NCBI GenBank assembly: GCA_041158165.1
Contig: JBEBBW010000018.1
Span: 1 to 31,746, forward strand
Reading direction: 5' to 3'
Length of the DNA: 31,746 bases
From: TMED14 sp041158165
GTDB taxonomy: Bacteria > Bacteroidota > Bacteroidia > Flavobacteriales > Schleiferiaceae
The notes under the pieces were generated by a model. That model ran no database searches. It was not told where the DNA came from and saw only the letters and a program-made list of their open reading frames with translations. The translations under genes and the position numbers were made by a program. The first letter of the stretch is position 1. Each line of letters starts with the position of its first letter. Below, one piece after another: positions 22,893-31,746 of the stretch.

Positions 22893-25028
22893 ATGAAAAA
22901 GGTATTTGCACTTCTCCTCGCGGTGGCGCTTGCGCTGCCCACGACCCTTCGCGCCGGCGAAGGAATGTGGATCCCCCTGCTGATCCAAAAGTTGAACTAC
23001 GCCCAAATGAAGAAGGAGGGTCTAAAGCTTTCGGCTAAAGACCTGTACGACATCAACCACGGCTCGCTGAAGGACGCGATTGTGTCGTTTGGCGGATTCT
23101 GCACGGGCGAAATCATTTCGTCGCAGGGCCTGCTGCTGACCAACCACCACTGCGGCTACGACGCGATCCAGAAGCATTCGACCGTCGAGCACAACTACCT
23201 CGAAGACGGATTTTGGGCCATGAACCGGGCTCAGGAACTGCCGAATCCGGGCCTTTTTGCCAACTTCCTGGTGCGCATCGAAGACGTGACGGCCGCCATC
23301 AACGGCTCGCTGAACGACCAAATGACAGAAGCAGAGCGCACCAAGGCCATCCAGGCCAAGGGCGCCGAACTGGCCAAGGCCGCCACTGCTGGAACCCACT
23401 ACGAAGCTTCGGTCGAGACCTTCTACCACGGCAACGAGTTTTACCTGTTTGTTTATGAGAAGTTTACTGACGTGCGCCTCGTGGGAACGCCCCCGAGCAG
23501 CGTAGGTAAGTTTGGCGGCGACACCGACAACTGGATGTGGCCGCGCCACACGGGCGACTTTTCGATGTTCCGCGTGTACGCCGGCAAGGACGGCAAACCC
23601 GCCGAGTACAGTGCCGAGAACGTGCCCCTCACCCCCAAGCACCACCTGCCCGTGAGCACCAAAGGAGTGAAGGACGGCGACTTTACGATGGTTTTTGGCT
23701 ACCCAGGCCGCACCGACCGCTACCTCAGCAGCTGGGGCGTGCAGCAAGCCATCGACCACTACAACCCGACGGTGGTGAAAATCCGCGACCAAAAGCTCGC
23801 GGTGCTGCGCAAGTACATGGAGTCTGACCCCGCACTCAACATTTTGATGGCGTCGAACTACGCGTCGACGGCCAACTACTGGAAGTACTACATCGGCCAG
23901 ACCGAGCAGCTCAAGAACAACAAGGTGTTTGACAAGAAGCGCGCCCTCGAGCAGCAGTTCGAAGCCTGGATGGCTGCATCGCCCGAGCGCAAGGCCAAGT
24001 ACGGCGAGGCGCTGAAGCTAATGGCCGAGTACTACGACGCGACGAACCCGACCGTGAAAAACAACGTCTTCTTGATGGAGGCAGTGCTGCGCGGACCGTC
24101 GTCGGTGCTGTTTGCCTACCGCAACGTGCGCAGCCTCGAGCGCGCCTACAAAGACAAGGCGGGTTTTGCCAAGGCACGCCCCATGATCGAGGAGATGGCC
24201 AAGGAGAACTTCGCCGAGTTCCACGCTGGCGCGGACCGCGACATGATGGTGGCCCTGTGGTCGATGTACATGAACGACATTCCGTCGGCGCAGCAGCCCA
24301 AGTTCCTTCAGGCCTTTGGCGGAAGCAAGGCGGCGCTCGAGGCCTTTGCCCAAAACGCGGTGGCGACGTCCATTTTCATGGACGCCAAGCGCTTCGCAGC
24401 CTTCCTGGACAACCCAGATTCCGCTGCGCTGGCCAACGACCCGCTGACCAAGGTGGCCAACGACTTCCGCGCCACCTACTTCGGCGGCCAAGATGCCTCG
24501 CTGGCGGCCAAAAAGGCCAAGGCCTACCGCCTGCTGACGGCCGGCGTGCGCGAAATGGACCCGAACCGCGTGTGGTCGCCCGACGCCAACTCGACGATGC
24601 GCATGACCTACGGCCACGTGGGCAGCTACGAGCCCCGCGACGGCGTGAAGTACGATTACGTCACCTACCTCGACGGCGTGATGCAGAAGGAGGACCCCAG
24701 CAACCCCGAGTTCGTGGTGCCGGCCCGCCTCAAGGAGCTTTACAATGCCAAGGACTTTGGGCCCTACGTGGACCACACGGGCCGCGTTCCGGTCGGAATC
24801 ATTTCGGGCAACGACATCACCGGCGGCAACTCAGGGTCGCCGCTGATCAACGCCAAGGGCGAGCTGATCGGCGTGGCCTTCGACGGCAACTGGGAGGCGA
24901 TGTCGGGCGATATTTTCTATGAAACCAAGCTGCAGCGCACGATTTCGTGCGACATCCGCTACGTGCTCTTCATCATCGACAAGTACGCCGGCGCCGGCCA
25001 CTTGGTGAAGGAGATGACGCTGCGCTAG
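22893..25028 (+). CDS. S46 family dipeptidyl-peptidase, DPP7-type
   Basis: A 711-residue periplasmic serine exopeptidase that removes dipeptides from the N-terminus of peptides. The start at 22893 begins a signal peptide (KKVFALLLAVALALPTTLRAGEG). The chymotrypsin-like triad is visible: His in TNHHCGYD (residues 85-86), Asp in DTDNWMWPRHTGDF (about 210-212), and Ser647 in TGGNSGSPL. Specificity can be read 18 residues after the Ser: Gly665 in AFDGNWEAM, as in DPP7 (hydrophobic or broad P1), whereas DPP11 has Arg there. This indicates peptide-based nutrition. It ends at a terminator shared with convergent parB. Confidence 0.95.
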   Translation: MKKVFALLLAVALALPTTLRAGEGMWIPLLIQKLNYAQMKKEGLKLSAKDLYDINHGSLKDAIVSFGGFCTGEIISSQGLLLTNHHCGYDAIQKHSTVEHNYLEDGFWAMNRAQELPNPGLFANFLVRIEDVTAAINGSLNDQMTEAERTKAIQAKGAELAKAATAGTHYEASVETFYHGNEFYLFVYEKFTDVRLVGTPPSSVGKFGGDTDNWMWPRHTGDFSMFRVYAGKDGKPAEYSAENVPLTPKHHLPVSTKGVKDGDFTMVFGYPGRTDRYLSSWGVQQAIDHYNPTVVKIRDQKLAVLRKYMESDPALNILMASNYASTANYWKYYIGQTEQLKNNKVFDKKRALEQQFEAWMAASPERKAKYGEALKLMAEYYDATNPTVKNNVFLMEAVLRGPSSVLFAYRNVRSLERAYKDKAGFAKARPMIEEMAKENFAEFHAGADRDMMVALWSMYMNDIPSAQQPKFLQAFGGSKAALEAFAQNAVATSIFMDAKRFAAFLDNPDSAALANDPLTKVANDFRATYFGGQDASLAAKKAKAYRLLTAGVREMDPNRVWSPDANSTMRMTYGHVGSYEPRDGVKYDYVTYLDGVMQKEDPSNPEFVVPARLKELYNAKDFGPYVDHTGRVPVGIISGNDITGGNSGSPLINAKGELIGVAFDGNWEAMSGDIFYETKLQRTISCDIRYVLFIIDKYAGAGHLVKEMTLR

Positions 25029-25048
25029 GCCGTTGGCCCGGTAAACGC

Positions 25049-25079
25049 AAAAGCCCGCCGTCACCGGCGGGCTTTTTTT
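25049..25079. terminator. Bidirectional intrinsic terminator between DPP7 and parB
   Basis: AAAAGCCCGCCG (25049-25060) and CGGCGGGCTTTT (25065-25076) form a perfect stem with a 4-nt loop. T tracts follow on both strands (seven T on the plus strand, four on the minus), so it can end both convergent transcripts. Confidence 0.92.
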
Positions 25080-25100
25080 ATGGGGTCGCGGTGGCTCAGC

Positions 25101-26009
25101 TTAGAACCCGAGGTTCTTGAGGGCTTTTTGCAGCTCGTCTTCGCTGCGGAATTTAAGCGTGACGGTGCCCGAGCCCTGGGCGGTCTTGGTCACCTTGGCG
25201 TGCAGGCCCAAAATGTTTTTAAACGCTTGGGCGGAGGCCACATCGTTGATGCTGCGGCCGCGGGCGGGGCCGGCGGGCAGTTCAGGGGCCTCGGCGCCCG
25301 GAATTCCGTCGGGGTTTTGCACGAGGCGCACCGCTTCTTCGAGCTGGCGCACAGACCAGTGCTGGGCTACGGCGTCCATGTACAGCTCGTCTTGTGCGTT
25401 GGGGTCTTCGAGGCCCACAAGGGCTTTGGCGTGGCCGGCGCTGATGGTGCGGTCGCGGAGTCCGGCCTGAATCAGCGGGGTGAGCTTGAGAAGTCCCAAA
25501 AAGTTGGCTACCGTGGAGCGCTGCTTGCCCACGCGTTCCGAAACCTGCTGCTGGGTGAGGCTGCACTCGTCCATGAGGCGCTGGTACGAAAAGGCGACTT
25601 CCATCGGGTCGAGGTCGCGGCGCTGAATGTTTTCAACTAGGGCCATTTCGAGCATCTGCTGGTCGTCGGCGAGGCGCACAAACACCGGCACGCGCTCGAG
25701 GCCCGCGAGCTGGGCGGCGCGGAACCGGCGTTCGCCCGAAATAATTTCGAAGCGGTCGGCTTCGAGGCGGCGCACCGTAATCGGCTGAATGATGCCGAGC
25801 TGGCGAATCGATTCGGCCAATTCTTCGAGCGGACCCGGCTCAAACTGGGTGCGCGGCTGCTTGGGGTTGGCCTGGATTTGACTCAGGGCCACTTCAAAAA
25901 TGCTCGAAACGACGTCGCGCGCGCCGGGGTCTTGGGCCGTCACGGCGGCGTTGTCGTTGAGGAGCGCAGAGAGTCCGCGGCCGAGCGCGGGACGTTTGGG
26001 TGTGGCCAT
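25101..26009 (-). CDS. parB: Chromosome-partitioning protein ParB
   Basis: A 302-residue ParB that binds parS sites, uses CTP to slide as a clamp, and organises the origin region. The start at 26009 (MATPKRPALGRGLSALL) has a -7 box 3 nt upstream and is preferred to a TTG two codons earlier. Motifs: N-terminal GRGLSALL (ParA-stimulating segment), NPKQPRTQF, ISGERRFRAAQLAG (CTP-binding box), ALVENIQRRDLDPMEVA, and the helix-turn-helix LTQQQVSERVGKQRSTVANFLGLL. The C-terminal dimerisation part is about 60 residues. No parA lies beside it in the window; the downstream neighbour is convergent DPP7 and the upstream neighbour divergent lepA. No clear parS was found. Confidence 0.96.
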   Translation of the reverse strand: MATPKRPALGRGLSALLNDNAAVTAQDPGARDVVSSIFEVALSQIQANPKQPRTQFEPGPLEELAESIRQLGIIQPITVRRLEADRFEIISGERRFRAAQLAGLERVPVFVRLADDQQMLEMALVENIQRRDLDPMEVAFSYQRLMDECSLTQQQVSERVGKQRSTVANFLGLLKLTPLIQAGLRDRTISAGHAKALVGLEDPNAQDELYMDAVAQHWSVRQLEEAVRLVQNPDGIPGAEAPELPAGPARGRSINDVASAQAFKNILGLHAKVTKTAQGSGTVTLKFRSEDELQKALKNLGF

Positions 26010-26012
26010 GCG

Positions 26013-26020
26013 CAAATATC
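26013..26020 (-). promoter_or_regulatory. parB -7 promoter box
   Basis: Minus-strand GATATTTG is one base from TAnnTTTG and ends 3 nt before the parB ATG, so the mRNA would be leaderless. It shares a 62-bp gap with the lepA promoter. Confidence 0.5.
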
Positions 26021-26055
26021 GGAAGTTCCGAAGAACAAGAGGCTACCCGAGAGGT

Positions 26056-26063
26056 TACCTTTG
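26056..26063 (+). promoter_or_regulatory. lepA -7 promoter box
   Basis: TACCTTTG is an exact TAnnTTTG match ending 8 nt before the lepA ATG at 26072. No clear TTTG lies about 20 nt upstream. Confidence 0.6.
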
Positions 26064-26071
26064 CACCCTCC

Positions 26072-27868
<1,797 letters not shown>

Positions 27869-27913
27869 GGCGCGCAGCGCCTGGGACTGGTTGCTAGCTA
27901 CTGGCCGCAAGGC

Positions 27914-27921
27914 TACCTTCG
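27914..27921 (+). promoter_or_regulatory. Carboxyltransferase gene -7 promoter box
   Basis: TACCTTCG is one base from TAnnTTTG and ends 4 nt before the ATG at 27926. The DNA just before it (27886-27905) contains GACTGGTTGCTAGCTACTGG, similar in wording to the dispersed repeats. Confidence 0.45.
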
Positions 27922-27925
27922 TGCT

Positions 27926-29482
27926 ATGGCGAAAACTTCTTCTAAAGCGTTTGAAACGCTCGCCGCGAAACGCGCTGAGGCGCAGCTCGGCGGCGGCCAA
28001 GCCCGCATCGACGCCCAGCACGCGAAAAAAAAGCTCACGGCCCGCGAGCGCCTCGAACTGCTCTTCGACGAGGGCAGTTTTGAGGAACTTGGCGCGCTGG
28101 TCACCCACCGCAGCACCCTTTTTGGCCTGGACAAGCAGCAATTTTTGGGCGACGGCGTGGTCACCGGCTACGGAACGGTCAACGGCCGCCTGACCTATGC
28201 CTTTGCCCAGGACTTCACGGTGCTCGGAGGCTCATTGGCCGAAGCCCACGCCGAGAAAATTTGCCGCGTCATGGACCTGGCGCTCGACAACGGCGCGCCC
28301 ATCGTCGGGCTCAACGACTCGGGCGGAGCCCGCATCCAGGAGGGCGTCGTCAGCCTCGGGGGCTATGCCGACCTCTTTTACCGCAATACCTTGGCATCGG
28401 GCGTCATTCCGCAGCTGAGCCTCATCCTCGGCCCCTGTGCGGGCGGAGCCGTGTATTCGCCGGCCCTCACCGACTTCATCGGCATGGTGGAAGGAAATTC
28501 CTACATGTTTGTGACCGGGCCCAACGTCGTCAAAACGGTGACCCACGAAGAGGTGACCTCAGAGGAGCTTGGCGGAGCCTCGACCCACGCCACCAAGAGC
28601 GGCGTCACGCACTTTACCTACTCCAACGGGGTAGCGGCGATTGAAGGGTTTAAAACGCTTTTGAGCTACCTGCCGCAGAACAACATGGACGGGGTTCCTC
28701 GCCTTGCCTACGCGGGCGGAGGCGACGAGCGCCGACCCAAGCTCGACACGGTGGTGCCCGAGAGCGCCCAGCAGCCCTACGACATGCACGAGGTCATTGC
28801 CGAACTCGTCGACGAGGGCAGCTTTTATGAGGTCCACAAGGACTACGCCGAGAACATCCTCGTGGGCTTTGCGCGCCTCGCGGGCCGCTCGATCGGCATC
28901 GTGGCCAACCAGCCCGCCTTTTTGGCCGGGGTGCTCGACATTCACGCATCGACCAAGGCTGCGCGCTTTGTGCGCTTCTGCGACGCGTTCAATATTCCGC
29001 TGCTGGTCCTCGAAGACGTGCCCGGATTCCTGCCCGGAACCGACCAGGAGTGGAACGGCATCATCATGCACGGCGCCAAGCTGCTGTATGCGTTTAGCGA
29101 GGCCACGGTTCCGCGCATCACGGTCATTACGCGCAAGGCCTACGGCGGCGCCTACGACGTGATGAATTCCAAGCACATCGGGGCCGACCTCAACTTTGCC
29201 TGGCCGTCGGCCGAAATCGCCGTCATGGGCGCGAAGGGAGCCGCCGAGATCATCTTTAAGAAGGAAATCAGCGAGTCGACTGACCCCGCGGCCACCTGGG
29301 CCCAAAAGGAGGCGGAGTACGCCGAGGCCTTTGCCAACCCCTACCAGGCGGCGGCCCGCGGCTATGTTGACGAGGTGATTTTCCCCCACGAGACCCGCGC
29401 CAAGCTCATTCGCGCTTTTGGGATGCTCGAAAACAAGTCGGTTTCGCGGCCGAAGCGCAAGCACGGTAATATTCCGCTGTAA
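27926..29482 (+). CDS. pccB: Propionyl-CoA carboxylase beta (carboxyltransferase) subunit
   Basis: A 518-residue biotin-dependent acyl-CoA carboxyltransferase subunit. The crotonase-fold halves show LNDSGGARIQEGVVSLGGY and GPCAGGAVYSPALTDF (N-half), and FLPGTDQEWNGIIMHGAKLLYAF and KAYGGAYDVMNSKHIGADL (C-half). The residue at the substrate-selecting position in YGGAYDVM is Asp411, as in propionyl-CoA-preferring enzymes, rather than Ile as in acetyl-CoA-preferring ones. The biotin carboxylase/carrier subunit is not in the window. A sodium-pumping methylmalonyl-CoA decarboxylase alpha subunit is the main alternative because the families overlap. The B12 adenosyltransferase at 6715 fits the same propionate-to-succinate route. 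Confidence 0.9.
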   Translation: MAKTSSKAFETLAAKRAEAQLGGGQARIDAQHAKKKLTARERLELLFDEGSFEELGALVTHRSTLFGLDKQQFLGDGVVTGYGTVNGRLTYAFAQDFTVLGGSLAEAHAEKICRVMDLALDNGAPIVGLNDSGGARIQEGVVSLGGYADLFYRNTLASGVIPQLSLILGPCAGGAVYSPALTDFIGMVEGNSYMFVTGPNVVKTVTHEEVTSEELGGASTHATKSGVTHFTYSNGVAAIEGFKTLLSYLPQNNMDGVPRLAYAGGGDERRPKLDTVVPESAQQPYDMHEVIAELVDEGSFYEVHKDYAENILVGFARLAGRSIGIVANQPAFLAGVLDIHASTKAARFVRFCDAFNIPLLVLEDVPGFLPGTDQEWNGIIMHGAKLLYAFSEATVPRITVITRKAYGGAYDVMNSKHIGADLNFAWPSAEIAVMGAKGAAEIIFKKEISESTDPAATWAQKEAEYAEAFANPYQAAARGYVDEVIFPHETRAKLIRAFGMLENKSVSRPKRKHGNIPL

Positions 29483-29514
29483 GCGAGTACATTGGGGACA
29501 AATTGAACGCCCCT

Positions 29515-30291
29515 ATGACCAACCTTCGATGGCTTTATGACGCAATCTCCTCACGGGGATTGGATTTTATTATGCTTTTTTTAGCGGTCACGCTGGGTTT
29601 TGTGGCCGAAAACTACCGGGAAAACCAAGTTATCGCAGCCAACCTTCAGCAGAATTACTCGGCCATGCTCAAGGAGCTTGCCAAGGACCGCGAGCAAATC
29701 GACCGCATTCACCGGCCCCACGTTAAGCGGGGCAGGGCGCTAATGGAGCTAGAGCATGCGCTTTATTCTTATCAAAACGGACAAATCACCTACGATTCCC
29801 TTGTGGAGGCGGTGCTGGACCTCGATACGGTTCCGTCCTATACCACCGTGTTTATCAACAATGCGACCTACAAGAGCATTCAATCGATGGGGTACATGGC
29901 GGCGATACCCGACGCAGAACTCAAGCTGGTGCTCACGAACTACTACGAGACGATGACCAAACGCTTGGAGGACAACAACGTGCTTTTTGATCAGGAGGGC
30001 GCCACGTTTTTCAATGAAAAGATGCCGGTCCTGAAGGAGCCGTGGCTGCGCGACGACGAAGATTTGGGGGTGTATGGGCACCCTACCGATACCGCATTTA
30101 ATGACCTTAAGACCTACCAACGGTGGGTGTTGACGCGCCCCCAAGCCAAGGCCTATATGTCGACGGTGCGGGCTATACACGACGTGGAGACCTACCGCCT
30201 TCGCTACTTGGTGTACTGCTTGTCGGTGGCGCAGATGCATTCGGAGAACATGAAGTTGACTGAATTTCTCGAAAAAGCGCATTTAGATTGA
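29515..30291 (+). CDS. Hypothetical membrane-anchored protein
   Basis: A 258-residue protein of unknown function, starting at ATG 29515; an in-frame TTG at 29503 is less likely. One hydrophobic helix near the N-terminus (FIMLFLAVTLGFVAENYRE, about residues 18-36) should anchor it in the inner membrane. The remainder is charged and mostly helical (SAMLKELAKDREQIDRIH, ATYKSIQSMGYMAAIPDAEL, LVLTNYYETMTKRLEDNN). The helix followed by AENYRE recurs in Bacteroidota membrane proteins of unknown role. A possible -7 box (TACATTGG, 29488-29495) lies upstream. The gene is visibly less GC-rich than pccB before it. Confidence 0.75.
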   Translation: MTNLRWLYDAISSRGLDFIMLFLAVTLGFVAENYRENQVIAANLQQNYSAMLKELAKDREQIDRIHRPHVKRGRALMELEHALYSYQNGQITYDSLVEAVLDLDTVPSYTTVFINNATYKSIQSMGYMAAIPDAELKLVLTNYYETMTKRLEDNNVLFDQEGATFFNEKMPVLKEPWLRDDEDLGVYGHPTDTAFNDLKTYQRWVLTRPQAKAYMSTVRAIHDVETYRLRYLVYCLSVAQMHSENMKLTEFLEKAHLD

Positions 30292-30295
30292 GGCA

Positions 30296-30327
30296 TTTGG
30301 GCAATTGCCCTTCTCGCGCTACATTTG
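30296..30327 (+). promoter_or_regulatory. tRNA-Gln promoter
   Basis: TTTG (30296-30299), a 20-nt spacer and TACATTTG (30320-30327) give an exact match to the Bacteroidota housekeeping promoter TTTG-N19/20-TAnnTTTG. The -7 box ends 15 nt before the tRNA, unlike the 3-8 nt seen at protein starts in this window. Confidence 0.85.
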
Positions 30328-30342
30328 CCGTCCCTTTAACGA

Positions 30343-30414
30343 TGCCCCATCGTCTAATTGGCAGGACAGCGGATTTTGGTTCCGTATGTCTAGGTTCGAG
30401 TCCTAGTGGGGCAA
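30343..30414 (+). tRNA. tRNA-Gln (anticodon TTG)
   Basis: A cloverleaf can be drawn by hand. The acceptor stem TGCCCCA (30343-30349) pairs with TGGGGCA (30407-30413), with discriminator A at 30414. The anticodon stem GCGGA/TCCGT (one G-U) holds the loop TTTTGGT with anticodon TTG at 30376-30378, reading CAA (and CAG by wobble). The T arm contains GGTTCGAGTCC. CCA is not encoded. An exact promoter lies upstream and a terminator starts 4 nt after the gene, so it is a single-gene transcript. Confidence 0.97.
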
Positions 30415-30417
30415 CAG

Positions 30418-30460
30418 AAAAACCCCTCAGTTCCGGTTAACGGATTCTGAGGGGTTTTTT
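30418..30460 (+). terminator. Intrinsic terminator of tRNA-Gln
   Basis: AAAAACCCCTCAG (30418-30430) pairs with CTGAGGGGTTTTT (from 30447), and inner TCCG/CGGA can extend the stem; a run of six T follows the G run. A-rich DNA on the left side means it could also work on the minus strand. Confidence 0.9.
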
Positions 30461-30724
30461 CGTTCCATTATAGCCGTTTAATGTTTTGTATGATTATTAT
30501 CCGCTACAAGGTGATTCAATCGCCGATTATTCAAAGTCTTGCTTTAATTCTGTTGGGAAATCAGATGAAGCACTGTTGATTGTGTACAATTAATTAGTGG
30601 TGCAAGGCGCGCATTTTCAGTTTGCACATTTGTTAAATGCTGGATCGGATGATAGAAAAATATCATTTCCATTATTCACAAAATCACGAACTTACTTCCG
30701 CCTTAATAAATCACCCTATAATTC
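30461..30724. other. AT-rich intergenic region with no recognised gene
   Basis: Hand counting gives 84 G+C in the 240 bases from 30481 to 30720 (35%), against roughly 60-68% in neighbouring coding lines such as 28261-28320. No convincing gene, RNA or repeat is visible; a 32-codon frame at 30481-30579 has no support. It must contain the promoter of the large surface-protein gene that starts at 30725, but no clear TAnnTTTG box is seen close to that ATG. Confidence 0.7.
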
Positions 30725-31746
30725 ATGCGACATTTTACGTTATTTCAATTGAGTCGGTTAACCTTATTACTGCTGAGCTTACTCAATTACTATACAACAC
30801 ATGCACAGATTTTTAATGCTCCTGCTGGGGTAAGGGGATCCGTGGTATGGGCGCGATTTGGCGATTCAAGCGACTTCATCGGCAACTACCGAAGCATCAA
30901 TCTTTTAAAGCTCAAGAGTCAAGCTGACACCAGCATTCCTCCGATGCAAGGGGCCACGACGGTGTTTTTGGTTCTGAAGCCCAACTTCACCACAGCAACG
31001 GGAGCTCAGTTCTTCGAGCTCGGAGACATCGTACTGTACGACAACCAGCTTACCCATGGCTCGAGCAACACACCCTTGGATTTTAGCGACGGTGAACCCA
31101 AGATTTTAACGCTCTCCATGCAGCGATCCCCTCGCTACAAGACCAATCAGCTGCCGACTTTTCAGTTGGTGGACAGCAGCCTGTTTTCGGTCGCAGAGCT
31201 GATCTATTATCCGCAGCTTCGTGACCGCGAAGCCGTCAAGCGCGTCAATTCCTACTTGGCCTTAAAGTATTCCGTGCCAATTACTGGGGTTACGGATCCC
31301 AGTTGGCGGGACTATTGGTCTCAGGATCAGGCTAAGTACTGGGACTTCACCATTGATCACATCTACGATACACGTGTGATGGGCCTTGGTAAGTCAATGG
31401 ACGAGGATTTTTACCAAACCCAGACCCAGTCGTCGACTTCGAGTTTCATTCGCTGGAGTTTAGACACCCTCAAAAGCCAGGGCGCTATGCCGAAGATCAA
31501 TGTGGGCGAGGACGCCTTTTTGGTAGTGTGCGAGCGCGTGCCCTCTGAGCTGGCGCCCCAGGTGCTTTGCCTTCGCGACGGCGCCAATCCACTGGGTAAC
31601 TGGAAGCTTAAGCCCCAAAATTGGAAGAGCAAGGCGACCTACCTGTACGTGAGCCTGCAAGGCCCCAGCAAGGGCGGCATGGTGGATTCGGTGTTTATGA
31701 CCGACGGGGGCAACTACACCTATGTGTGCAAAATCCGCCATGCCGC
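30725..31746 (+). CDS. Large secreted surface/adhesin-like protein (3' truncated by window)
   Basis: The frame is open from ATG 30725 to the window end (340 complete codons), so only the N-terminal part is seen. A signal peptide is clear (RLTLLLLSLLNYYTTHAQ, about residues 11-28). Residues about 30-190 resemble the N-terminal domain of Bacteroidota T9SS adhesins: VVWARFGDSS, TVFLVLKPNF, and the diagnostic AELIYYPQLRDREAVKRVNSYLALKYSVPI, equivalent to the common 'ERqrVeSYLALKYGITL' pattern. This is followed by a DYW and DHIYDTRVMGLGK segment typical of the same proteins. A T9SS tail is expected downstream but cannot be checked. The codons near the start are AT-richer than the rest. Confidence 0.8.
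   Translation, partial: MRHFTLFQLSRLTLLLLSLLNYYTTHAQIFNAPAGVRGSVVWARFGDSSDFIGNYRSINLLKLKSQADTSIPPMQGATTVFLVLKPNFTTATGAQFFELGDIVLYDNQLTHGSSNTPLDFSDGEPKILTLSMQRSPRYKTNQLPTFQLVDSSLFSVAELIYYPQLRDREAVKRVNSYLALKYSVPITGVTDPSWRDYWSQDQAKYWDFTIDHIYDTRVMGLGKSMDEDFYQTQTQSSTSSFIRWSLDTLKSQGAMPKINVGEDAFLVVCERVPSELAPQVLCLRDGANPLGNWKLKPQNWKSKATYLYVSLQGPSKGGMVDSVFMTDGGNYTYVCKIRHA

Noticed and set aside
22032..23006. A 324-codon minus-strand frame across DUF3050 and the start of the S46 peptidase.
   Set aside because: It is antisense to two recognised genes and its start lies inside one of them; no domain or promoter supports it.
30481..30579. A 32-codon ORF in the AT-rich gap after tRNA-Gln.
   Set aside because: No ribosome-binding or promoter signal is close to it, the sequence is low in information, and ORFs this short arise by chance.

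Overview
The window looks like chromosomal DNA of a GC-rich member of the Bacteroidota, most likely a Flavobacteriales-type lineage. Evidence: Bacteroidota -7 promoter boxes (TAnnTTTG) in front of many genes; proteins with type IX secretion (T9SS) C-terminal sorting domains; families largely restricted to the phylum (DUF4292, DUF2480, DUF2795, DUF3050, S46 dipeptidyl-peptidase); a SecA of about 1117 residues without the C-terminal zinc finger; and a Flavobacteriia-type long PurF. No phage, insertion sequence, CRISPR array or defence island was seen.

Layout. 1-2856 (+) is an overlapping envelope operon: a TPR protein cut by the window edge, a DUF4292 lipoprotein, and an EnvC-like LytM protein with a degenerate metal site. 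3025-9210 (-) is housekeeping: secA, a DUF2795 protein, a PduO-type cobalamin adenosyltransferase and purF. 9272-10812 holds a convergent pair for the kynurenine branch of tryptophan breakdown (ACMSD and 3-hydroxyanthranilate dioxygenase). 10830-12263 (-) is a T9SS-exported beta-helix protein. 12324-14289 is a padR-pspC operon with a putative operator and a strong terminator. 14293-17936 (-) is an unrecognised three-gene operon for exported proteins: a T9SS cargo, an alpha/beta hydrolase and a lipoprotein. 18068-22000 (+) carries sufS, sufE, a DUF59 protein, mvaS and DUF2480. It is followed by DUF3050 and a DPP7-type peptidase, ending at a bidirectional terminator shared with convergent parB. 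parB and lepA diverge, and a propionyl-CoA carboxylase beta subunit follows. The right end has a membrane protein, tRNA-Gln(TTG), a 264-bp AT-rich gap and the start of a large secreted surface protein that runs off the window.

How the genes fit together. DPP7, the two kynurenine enzymes, the propionyl-CoA carboxylase subunit and the B12 adenosyltransferase (which would serve methylmalonyl-CoA mutase, not in this window) suggest growth on peptides and amino acids. The envelope genes suggest an active T9SS surface.

Three signals stand out. (1) About a dozen genes have a -7 box ending only 3-8 nt before the start codon, which predicts leaderless or nearly leaderless mRNAs. (2) A dispersed short repeat built from TAGTTGGC/GCCAACTA-like words sits at gene ends, especially convergent ones. 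(3) A 24-bp tandem version of the same repeat has become the hydrophobic core of a lipoprotein signal peptide.
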